From JANWZL01 sp037445185 (GTDB lineage: Bacteria; Pseudomonadota; Gammaproteobacteria; Burkholderiales; Thiobacillaceae): a stretch of DNA of 5,216 nt. Under the pieces are notes generated by a model. The model was not told the DNA's origin. It ran no database searches and was given only the letters and a program-made list of their open reading frames with translations. Position 1 is the stretch's first letter; each line of letters begins with the position of its first letter. The stretch is from the NCBI GenBank assembly GCA_037445185.1, contig JBBIKZ010000149.1, positions 1 through 5,216 of the forward strand. The letters are read 5' to 3'. A program made the translations under genes and the position numbers. Positions 1 to 5,216 of this stretch are shown here, one piece after another.

Positions 1-115
1 CTGGGCGCGCTCGATCTTGGCGGCTTCATTGACGAGCATGCGCAGCTTCACCGGCGCCATCGAGACCATGGTCGAGCAAGACGGCAGCTTCCAGGGGGTT
101 GGTTTCGACACGCAT
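1..115 (-). pseudogene. IS256-family transposase, 5' end, frame broken
   Basis: Read on the minus strand from an ATG at 113-115, the first frame gives MRVETNPLEAAVLLDHGLDG followed by AGEAAHARQ and a TGA at 26-28. A second frame, open to the window edge, gives KLRMLVNEAAKIERAQ. Joined across a shift near 41-51, the two read like the N-terminus of an IS256-family (Mutator-like DDE) transposase, where a 'hGLDGhGEALRhLhNEAAKhERAQ' pattern is familiar. The simplest repair is two missing bases in GAAG..CTGCGC, or one extra base. The DDE catalytic domain would lie beyond base 1 and cannot be seen. An AAGGAG sequence (minus strand, 130-135) sits 14 bases before the ATG, which is long for a ribosome site. 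The family call rests on remembered sequence patterns, so it is good but not certain. As seen, the copy would not make a full transposase from this start. Confidence 0.62.
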
Positions 116-240
116 TGCCGGGAAAGCGTCTCCTTTCTCGAAGTCATGGCATCATGCCACCGCCGCGCCCGGCAAAACTTCCCGCCTGCGGCAAAAACAG
201 AATTTACAGAAAGAACGATACACAACTCAGGAGAGGGGGC
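1..240 (-). mobile_element. End of an IS256-like insertion sequence (outer boundary approximate)
   Basis: The transposase start lies about 110-125 bases from a change in sequence character near 225-240. Going outward from the transposase start there is an A/T-richer stretch (about 191-225, containing ACAGAATTTACAGAAAG and GATACACAACTC) that contrasts with the GC-rich surroundings. IS256-type ends often carry a TTGTGTA-like element within the terminal inverted repeat, and minus-strand GAGTTGTGTATCG at about 216-229 resembles this. The other end lies outside the window, so neither the inverted repeat nor a target duplication can be confirmed. The exact edge at 240 is a guess. Confidence 0.45.
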
Positions 241-382
241 AGGCCACCTACATCGAGAAGCTGCTGCGGAAGGCAGTGACATAGTGAGATGTCCAATGCT
301 GTGTGTGCATCGCCTCCCCACGGGAATCGCCTGCATGGCCTTTCTTACGCAGTAGTTTTTTTCAACGGTCTGTTAGGTAGGA
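241..382. other. Junction region without a convincing gene
   Basis: Between the presumed insertion sequence end and the antiporter start I see no complete gene. A short open stretch in one + frame (240-284) ends QATYIEKLLRKAVT followed by TAG. It could be the tail of a gene cut by the insertion, but it is too short to assign. A T-run at about 355-361 follows no good stem, so I do not call a terminator. No clear -35/-10 pair is visible, although the promoter of the downstream cluster should lie here or in the insertion sequence end. Confidence 0.4.
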
Positions 383-1351
383 ATGAGCGAGTCTGACGGA
401 ACGGTAGCGATGGTGTGGATTTCCTTTTCCGATCTTGCCGCCCTGGCCGGCGCCATTGTGCTCGCGGCCGCCGGCGGCGAGGCCTTCCTCAAGGGTGTGC
501 TGGGAGTGGCCGGCTGGCTGCGCGTGCCCAAGCTGCTGGTGGCCACCACCGTCGCCGCCTTCGCCACTTCCAGCCCGGAGCTCACCGTCTCCAGCATGGC
601 GGCACTGGCCGGCAAGCCGGAGATCGGCTTGGGCGACGCACTCGGCAGTAACGTGGTGAATATTGCCCTCATCCTGGGACTGGCGCTGTGGTTCGGCCCC
701 ATGCACGTGGCGCGCGATGCGCTGGGACGCGATTTCTTGCTCGCCCTGATCGTTCCGCCCCTGACCCTGCTGATGACGCTCGATGGCACGCTCTCGCGCC
801 TGGAGGGCGCGCTGCTGCTCACACTGTTCGCCGGCTGGGTGGGCCTCATAATCCGTGACGGCCGGCGCCATCGGTGCGATGCGCCCGCCGAGGACACAGG
901 CCGTCACCTGCGTGCGGTGTCGCTGGGCATAGGTGGGCTTGTCGCCCTGATCCTGGCCGGACGTCTGTTCGTGACCGGCGCCTCCGGCGTCGCCGAGGTG
1001 TTCGGCGTCCCCCCCTACATCATCGGCGCCGTGGTGGTCGCGGTGGGGACCTCGCTGCCCGAACTGGTGACCGTGCTCGTCTCCCGTCTGCGCGGCCACG
1101 ACGAGGTGGGGCTCGGCACGCTCTTGGGCAGCAACCTGTTCAATGGCCTCGCCATCGTCGGCGTGGCGGCCGCCATCCATCCCATCGCCGCGCCGGCGCA
1201 GGCGCTGGCACCGGCCATCGGTGCCGGGGTGCTGAGCGTGCTGCTGATGATCCCGGGACGCGACGGTGTCATCGGACGGCTGCGCGGCGTATGGCTGCTG
1301 GCCGTCTACGCGGCCTTTGTCTGGGCGACGCTGGCGGCGGCCGCCCTTTAA
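383..1351 (+). CDS. CaCA-family Ca2+(or Na+)/cation antiporter, YrbG-like
   Basis: This is an inner-membrane exchanger of the calcium/cation antiporter (CaCA) superfamily, expected to move Ca2+ or Na+ out against H+ or Na+ influx. The 322 residues match the usual 300-330 of bacterial members and form about ten hydrophobic segments in two inverted halves. The alpha-1 repeat (about residues 51-100) has TSSPEL at 62-67 and GSNVVN at 88-93. The alpha-2 repeat (about 212-260) has GTSLPEL at 222-228 and GSNLFN at 249-254. By comparison with the Methanocaldococcus NCX structure, T62, S63, E66, S89 and N93 plus T223, S224, E227, S250 and N254 would line the ion sites. The last position is Asp in that archaeal protein but Asn here. 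A polar loop at about 158-178 links the halves. ATG 383 is preceded closely by AGGTAGGA; ATG 410 (MVWISF) is an in-frame alternative that keeps all membrane segments. The gene ends 12 bases before the Ca2+-ATPase, implying an operon. The family is secure; the transported ion is inferred. Confidence 0.93.
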   Translation: MSESDGTVAMVWISFSDLAALAGAIVLAAAGGEAFLKGVLGVAGWLRVPKLLVATTVAAFATSSPELTVSSMAALAGKPEIGLGDALGSNVVNIALILGLALWFGPMHVARDALGRDFLLALIVPPLTLLMTLDGTLSRLEGALLLTLFAGWVGLIIRDGRRHRCDAPAEDTGRHLRAVSLGIGGLVALILAGRLFVTGASGVAEVFGVPPYIIGAVVVAVGTSLPELVTVLVSRLRGHDEVGLGTLLGSNLFNGLAIVGVAAAIHPIAAPAQALAPAIGAGVLSVLLMIPGRDGVIGRLRGVWLLAVYAAFVWATLAAAAL

Positions 1352-1353
1352 CC

Positions 1354-1357
1354 GGAG
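1354..1357 (+). promoter_or_regulatory. Ribosome binding site of the Ca2+-ATPase gene
   Basis: GGAG lies six bases before ATG 1364, inside the 12-base gap after the antiporter stop codon (TAA 1349-1351). It fixes the ATPase start and supports translation from a shared message. Confidence 0.75.
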
Positions 1358-1363
1358 TGAACC

Positions 1364-4051
1364 ATGCAAGAAAAACAAGACCTTGACCAAGCCTGGCACG
1401 CCATGCCCGCCGAAGACGCGCTCGCCGCGCTGGATGCCGGGCGCGACGGCCTGACCGACACGCAGGCGCGGGAGCGCCTCGCGCGCCACGGTGAAAACCG
1501 CCTGGCGGAGACGCCGCCGCGCTCGCGCTGGCTGCTGTTCCTCGACCAGTTCAAGAGCCTCTTGATCCTGGTGCTGATCGGCGCGGCGATGCTGGCCGCC
1601 GCTATCGGCGACCTCAAGGACGCGGTGGTGATCCTGATCGTGGTGCTGTTCAACGCGGCGCTCGGCTTCTGGCAGGAGCACCGTGCCGAGGCCACGCTGG
1701 CGGCGCTAAAGAAGATGCTCGCCCCGGCGGCGCGGGTGCGACGCGCGGGGCGCATGGAGGAAGTGGCGGCCACAGAGCTCGTCCCCGGCGACATTGTGCT
1801 GCTGGAGGCGGGCGACCGGGTGCCGGCGGACGGGCGCATCCTCGCCGCCCACAGCGTGGAAATCGACGAGGCGGCGCTCACCGGCGAATCCCACGCCGTG
1901 GGCAAGGATGCCGCCGCGCTGGCGCCCGCCGCGGCGCCGCTGGCCGAGCGCATCAACATGGCCTACATGAACACCGTGGTCACCCGCGGCCGCGCCGAGC
2001 TGCTGGTCACCGCCACCGGCATGGCCACCGAGATGGGCCGCATCTCCGGCATGCTCGCCCAGGCCGAAGCCGGGCCGACGCCCCTGCAGATACAGCTCGA
2101 TGCGCTGGGCAAGCGACTGGCGCTCATCGCCGGGGTCGTGGTGGGGCTCATTTTCCTGCTGGGCCTGCTGCGCGGCGCGCCCCTGGTGGAGATCGTGCTC
2201 ACCTCCATCGCGCTGGCGGTGGCGGCCATCCCCGAGGGCCTGCCGGCGGTGGTGACGGTGACGCTCGCCATCGGCATGCACCGCATGGCCCAGCACCGCG
2301 CCATCGTCAAGAAGCTGGCGGCGGTGGAGACCCTGGGCTGCACCACGGCGATTTGTTCCGACAAGACCGGCACCCTCACCCTCAACCAGATGACCGCGCG
2401 CGCGGCCTGGTTCCAGGGGCGCCGGCTGCGCATCACCGGCGAGGGCTATACGGGCGACGGCGCGATCACTGCCGAAGACGGCGCTGCACTGCCCGATCTC
2501 GCGCCGCTGCTCCACCCGGCGGCGCTAGCCAACGACAGCCGCATCCGCGACGGGCAGCTGATCGGCGACCCGACCGAAGGCGCCCTGCTGGCGTTCGCCG
2601 CCAAGGGCGGTATCGATGCCGAGGCGCTGGCGGCGCACCGGCCGCGTATCGCCGAGATCCCCTTCGACTCGGCGCACAAGTTCATGGCCAGCTTCCACCA
2701 CGAAGGCGAGCACGTGCGCATGTATCTCAAGGGCGCGCCGGACGTGCTGCTGGAAAGAAGCGCCGCCTGGCTCGCGCCCGAGGGGGTGGCCGCGATGGAC
2801 GCCGCGGCGCGCGCGGCCTTCGCCGCCGAGAACGAGCGCCTGGCGGCGCAGGCGCTGCGGGTTCTGGCGGTGGCGGAGAAGACTCTCCCGGCGCGGGACT
2901 TCGACCCCGCCGGCGACCTCATGGCCCATGCCGAGGGCCTCACCCTGGTGGGTCTCGCCGGCATCATCGACCCGCCGCGGCCCGAGGCGAAAGACGCCAT
3001 CGCCCTGTGCCAGCGCGCCGGCATCCGCGTGCGCATGATCACCGGCGACCACCGCATCACGGCTGCTGCCATCGCCCGCGAGCTGGGGCTTACCGGCGAG
3101 GTGGTGGAAGGCCGCGAGCTCGATGCCTGGGACGAGGCCGAACTCGCCCGCCGCATCGAGGTCATCGGCGTGTTCGCACGCGTCACGCCGGAGCACAAGC
3201 TGCGCATCGTCTCGGCGCTCAAGGCGCGCGGCGAGATCGTGGCCATGACCGGCGACGGCGTCAACGACGCACCCGCATTGAAGAGTGCCGACATCGGCGT
3301 GGCCATGGGCATCACCGGCACCGAGGTGACCAAGGAGGCGGCCACCATGGTGCTCACCGACGACAACTTCGCCACCATCGTGCGCGCCGTCAAGGAAGGC
3401 CGTGCCATCTACGACAACATCGTCAAGTTCGTGCGCTTCCAGCTCTCCACCAACATGGGCGCCATCCAGACCGTGCTGGGGGCGAGCCTGCTCGGCTGGT
3501 CCACGCCGTTCACGGCGATCCAGATTTTGTGGATCAACATCATCATGGACGGCCCGCCGGCCATGAGCCTGGGGGTGGAGCCGGCGCGCCCCGGTGTGAT
3601 GGACGAGCCGCCGCGCGCCCCGGACGCGCGCATCCTCACCCGGCGCCGGCTTGGGCGGCTGTTGCTCTACGGCTTCACCATGGCGGCGGGCACGCTGGGG
3701 CTCTTTTACTACGCCCAGCCGATGGGCGAGGCCTATGCCTTGACGCTGGCCTTCACCACCTTCGTGCTGTTCCAGTTCTTCAACGTCTTCAACGCCCGCG
3801 CCGAGCACGGCTCGGCCTTCAACCGGCAATTCTTCGCCAACCGCTGGCTATGGCTGTCGCTGGCTTCCGTGCTGGCGCTGCAGGCGCTGGTGGTGCATTG
3901 GGCGCCGGCGCAGGCGGTGTTCCGCACCACGGATCTGACGTTCACCGACTGGGGCCTGGCGGCGCTCACGGCCTCCAGCGTGCTGCTGCTGGACGAGGCG
4001 CGCAAACTCGCCGCTTACGTTGCCCGCAGGCGGTCGCCTGGGCAGCGGTGA
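1364..4051 (+). CDS. P2A-type Ca2+-transporting ATPase, PMR1/SPCA-like
   Basis: This is an ATP-driven cation pump of the inner membrane, expected to export Ca2+ and possibly Mn2+. At 895 residues it is full length for bacterial P2A pumps. Order: N-terminal cation-ATPase domain (about 8-80); M1-M2 (about 60-103); actuator domain with TGES at 173-176; M3-M4 (about 249-300) with PEGLP at 290-294; phosphorylation motif DKTGT at 333-337 (Asp333 takes the phosphate); nucleotide domain with KGAP at 456-459; DPPRP at 536-540; TGDH at 560-563; hinge TGDGVNDAP at 629-637; then M5-M10 (about 686-880). Site-II residues equivalent to SERCA Glu309, Asn796 and Asp800 are present (E291, N725, D729). SERCA Glu771 is replaced by Ala (A700), so only one ion per cycle is predicted. 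M6 reads WINIIMDGPPA, the form typical of PMR1/SPCA pumps. At the position of the PMR1 Gln linked to Mn2+ selectivity there is Met (M734). All catalytic motifs are intact. Specificity within Ca2+/Mn2+ is inferred; a Na+ or K+ pump is less likely. Confidence 0.95.
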   Translation: MQEKQDLDQAWHAMPAEDALAALDAGRDGLTDTQARERLARHGENRLAETPPRSRWLLFLDQFKSLLILVLIGAAMLAAAIGDLKDAVVILIVVLFNAALGFWQEHRAEATLAALKKMLAPAARVRRAGRMEEVAATELVPGDIVLLEAGDRVPADGRILAAHSVEIDEAALTGESHAVGKDAAALAPAAAPLAERINMAYMNTVVTRGRAELLVTATGMATEMGRISGMLAQAEAGPTPLQIQLDALGKRLALIAGVVVGLIFLLGLLRGAPLVEIVLTSIALAVAAIPEGLPAVVTVTLAIGMHRMAQHRAIVKKLAAVETLGCTTAICSDKTGTLTLNQMTARAAWFQGRRLRITGEGYTGDGAITAEDGAALPDLAPLLHPAALANDSRIRDGQLIGDPTEGALLAFAAKGGIDAEALAAHRPRIAEIPFDSAHKFMASFHHEGEHVRMYLKGAPDVLLERSAAWLAPEGVAAMDAAARAAFAAENERLAAQALRVLAVAEKTLPARDFDPAGDLMAHAEGLTLVGLAGIIDPPRPEAKDAIALCQRAGIRVRMITGDHRITAAAIARELGLTGEVVEGRELDAWDEAELARRIEVIGVFARVTPEHKLRIVSALKARGEIVAMTGDGVNDAPALKSADIGVAMGITGTEVTKEAATMVLTDDNFATIVRAVKEGRAIYDNIVKFVRFQLSTNMGAIQTVLGASLLGWSTPFTAIQILWINIIMDGPPAMSLGVEPARPGVMDEPPRAPDARILTRRRLGRLLLYGFTMAAGTLGLFYYAQPMGEAYALTLAFTTFVLFQFFNVFNARAEHGSAFNRQFFANRWLWLSLASVLALQALVVHWAPAQAVFRTTDLTFTDWGLAALTASSVLLLDEARKLAAYVARRRSPGQR

Positions 4052-4076
4052 TCCCTTGTCGGGAATCGGGCTAGCG

Positions 4077-4659
4077 ATGAAGGCCCCTCTGCGCCCAGCC
4101 CTGCTTGGCGCGGGGGGCGCGCTCGCACTGCGCTTGACGTCGACTTACGCCGTGACACAAGGCCACACCGTGGCAATCGGCCGCCTGCTGCTGGATACCT
4201 ACGCCGCATTGCGCAAGCCGGCCTGGGACGGCCTCTTCCAGGCCGTGATCGAGCTTAAGGTCCGGCCATGTCCTGGCCCCGGCCATGGTCCTGATCCTTG
4301 CGGCCCTGGCCGCGTGCAGGCGGTGGGCGTCGCTCTGGTTGCTGGGGACGACCTATTTCGGCGCATCGCTCACCTCCTGCTGCTCAAACAAGCACTCAGG
4401 CGGGAGCGGCCGCAACGGCATGCGGCGCTCGCGCAGGTGGCGCGGTCGGACTGGTCCTTCCCCAACCGGCATGCCACCCATGCCGCCGCCCTGGCGCGTG
4501 GCGGCCGGCCTCGCGCTGGCCGCCATCGTGCTGCTGGTGGCGGCGTCCCGGTTGCATCTGCAGGTGCACTGGCCCAGCGATGTGCTGGCGGGCATCCTAG
4601 TGGCCGTGTTCTGGGCGGGGGTGGCCTCCGCCCTCGAGTGCAAGGAGAAGACGGCATGA
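4077..4659 (+). pseudogene. PAP2-family lipid phosphatase, three frame breaks
   Basis: Intact members are membrane phosphatases that remove phosphate from lipids such as undecaprenyl diphosphate or phosphatidic acid. From ATG 4077 the sequence follows one frame (MKAPLRPALLG to FQAVIEL). Near 4251-4263 it moves to a second frame (SGHVLAPAMVLILAALAA to TTYFGAS), and near 4370-4374 it returns to the first (LLLLKQALRRERP to WSFPNRHATHAAAL). Near 4493-4500 it moves again to the second (RVAAGLALAAIVLLVAASR to the stop TGA 4657-4659). The pieces together give about 194 residues, normal for the family, in the right order. KX6RP (Lys 4386-4388, Arg-Pro 4407-4412) and SRX5HX3D (4546-4581, His 4567-4569) are present. 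The central PSGH motif reads PNRH (4461-4472), which keeps the His but changes Ser-Gly. Simplest repairs: one extra base, one missing A (CTCAACCTC becoming CTCACCTC), and two missing bases. ATG 4077 has only a weak ribosome site, 25 bases after the ATPase. The breaks may be true decay or sequence error. Confidence 0.8.
4642..4647 (+). promoter_or_regulatory. Ribosome binding site of the diacylglycerol kinase gene
   Basis: AAGGAG lies eight bases before ATG 4656, within the last codons of the PAP2 gene. It decides the DagK start at 4656 rather than an upstream in-frame codon within PAP2. Confidence 0.8.
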
Positions 4660-5048
4660 GGAACAAGTTCCTCGGCACCGGCGAGCCGGGCTACCACCCG
4701 CTGCGCAAGCTCGCCGTGATCCTGGCCGGCCTGCGCTACGCGGTGTTGCACGATTTCAGCGTGCTCTACAAGGTGGTGATCTCGCTCTTGGTCATAGCCC
4801 TGGTCCTGTGGCTGCGCGATTGGGTGGATGCGGCGCTGATCCTGCTAGCCACCAGCATGGTGGTGGCGGCGGAGCTGTTCAACACCGCCATCGAGGCCCT
4901 GTGCGATTTCATCGAGACGCGCCACAACGAGAAGATCCGTATCATCAAAGACGTGGCCGCCGCCGCCACGGGCCTGGTCGTCCTGGCCTGGTGGATCGTG
5001 CTGGCGCTGGAACTCGCCCGCCTGTGGCCGCATCACACGGCGGCCTGA
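4656..5048 (+). CDS. dgkA: Diacylglycerol kinase family protein (DgkA/UdpK type)
   Basis: This is a small integral-membrane kinase that phosphorylates diacylglycerol, or undecaprenol in related enzymes, from ATP at the inner membrane. The product is 130 residues, close to the 120-odd of E. coli DgkA, with three hydrophobic segments at about 37-53, 56-77 and 100-122. The family signature is clear: ELFNTAIEALCD at 73-84 and KDVAAAA at 98-104. Aligned to E. coli DgkA, E73, N76, E80 (catalytic base, E. coli Glu76), D84 and D99 match Glu69, Asn72, Glu76, Asp80 and Asp95. E. coli Glu28 (ATP/Mg binding) aligns with D33, a conservative change. ATG 4656 overlaps the PAP2 stop (ATGA), and an AAGGAG sits eight bases upstream, so translation is probably coupled. 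Because one PAP2 frame coincides with this frame, a start-to-stop reading gives a spurious 342-residue PAP2-kinase fusion from 4020; I reject that. Lipid specificity (diacylglycerol or undecaprenol) cannot be settled from sequence. Confidence 0.9.
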   Translation: MRNKFLGTGEPGYHPLRKLAVILAGLRYAVLHDFSVLYKVVISLLVIALVLWLRDWVDAALILLATSMVVAAELFNTAIEALCDFIETRHNEKIRIIKDVAAAATGLVVLAWWIVLALELARLWPHHTAA

Positions 5049-5058
5049 ACCCGTAGCC

Positions 5059-5063
5059 AAGGA
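5059..5063 (+). promoter_or_regulatory. Ribosome binding site of queA
   Basis: AAGGA lies nine bases before ATG 5073, in the 24-base gap after the kinase stop codon. It supports the queA start. Confidence 0.65.
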
Positions 5064-5072
5064 AACCGCTCG

Positions 5073-5216
5073 ATGCACATCGACGAGTTCGACTGCGATC
5101 TGCCCGAGACGCTCATCGCCCAATACCCGCTGCCGGAAAGGGGCGCCAGCCGGCAGCTCCCTGCCGTCGCGCCTGCGGGAAGCCTCGGCGACCGGCGCCC
5201 GCCGATGCGACACCTG
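5073..5216 (+). CDS. queA: S-adenosylmethionine:tRNA ribosyltransferase-isomerase, N-terminal part
   Basis: QueA transfers and isomerises the ribosyl group of S-adenosylmethionine onto preQ1 in tRNA, giving epoxyqueuosine, a late step of queuosine synthesis in the cytoplasm. Only the first 48 codons are in the window, out of about 340-350 in the family. The start MHIDEFDCDLPETLIAQYPL and PERGASR matches the QueA N-terminus closely (E. coli has DFSFELPESLIAHYPMPER). After residue 27 the match weakens: the expected RLLxLD is RQLPAV, then APAGSL and DRR resemble the family again, and the last residues (PPMRHL) differ from the usual F.DL. The frame stays open, so this could be natural variation, paired small indels, or poor sequence at the edge. 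It lies 24 bases after the kinase gene on the same strand and may be co-transcribed; tgt often follows queA in proteobacteria, but that is outside the window. Confidence 0.85.
   Translation, partial: MHIDEFDCDLPETLIAQYPLPERGASRQLPAVAPAGSLGDRRPPMRHL

Noticed and set aside
17..355. 112-codon + strand open frame across the insertion sequence end
   Set aside because: It has no recognisable domain and crosses the transposase start and the presumed element edge. The minus-strand transposase explains the first part better.
325..362. Possible rho-independent terminator before the antiporter (T-run at about 355-361)
   Set aside because: No stable stem sits directly before the T-run; only a three-base GCC/GGC pairing is visible, and it is too far away.
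362..1681. Long minus-strand open frame opposite the antiporter
   Set aside because: Its product is rich in His, Gln, Arg and Gly with no recognisable domain, as expected for the antisense of a GC-rich gene. The + strand has a clear CaCA protein.
2525..3829. Long minus-strand open frame opposite the ATPase
   Set aside because: It is the antisense shadow of a fully conserved P-type ATPase, with low-complexity composition and no domain.
2353..4074. 573-codon + strand open frame within the ATPase
   Set aside because: It is an Arg/Gly/His-rich shifted-frame shadow of the ATPase, which contains every catalytic motif in its own frame.
4020..5048. A single 342-residue PAP2-kinase fusion protein on the + strand
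   Set aside because: Its middle (about 4264-4361) and its stretch from about 4500 to 4655 are not family-like in that frame. The missing PAP2 blocks are in the neighbouring frame, and the kinase has its own strong ribosome site and ATG at 4656.

Overview
This is a GC-rich window (roughly two-thirds G+C by eye) with dense, mostly co-directional genes on the + strand. Short spacings, strong G/C preference at third codon positions and an ordinary queA start suggest a high-GC proteobacterium, probably gamma or beta. That assignment is an inference from style, not from a marker gene.

Layout. Bases 1-115 (minus strand) hold the 5' end of an IS256-type transposase whose reading frame is broken about 24 codons in; the end of that insertion sequence probably lies near base 225-240. 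Bases 241-382 are a junction with no convincing gene. From 383 a compact + strand cluster begins: a CaCA-family cation antiporter (383-1351) and, 12 bases later, a P2A-type Ca2+-transporting ATPase of the PMR1/SPCA kind (1364-4051). Next come a PAP2-family lipid phosphatase gene broken by three reading-frame changes (about 4077-4659), an intact diacylglycerol-kinase-family gene overlapping its stop codon (4656-5048), and the start of queA (5073 to the window end).

How they fit together. The antiporter and ATPase form an apparent two-gene operon that would export Ca2+ (and perhaps Mn2+) by two energy sources: ion gradient and ATP. The PAP2 and DagK pair are opposing lipid phosphatase and lipid kinase activities of the inner membrane, translationally coupled. 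The PAP2 member appears inactive, or is misread, in this sequence. queA (queuosine tRNA modification) is probably an unrelated neighbour.

No unprecedented system is evident. The points most worth checking are the three-way frame breakage and altered PSGH motif of the PAP2 gene beside an intact kinase, the one-site ion-binding signature of the ATPase, and whether the frame breaks in the transposase, the PAP2 gene and perhaps queA are real decay or sequence error.
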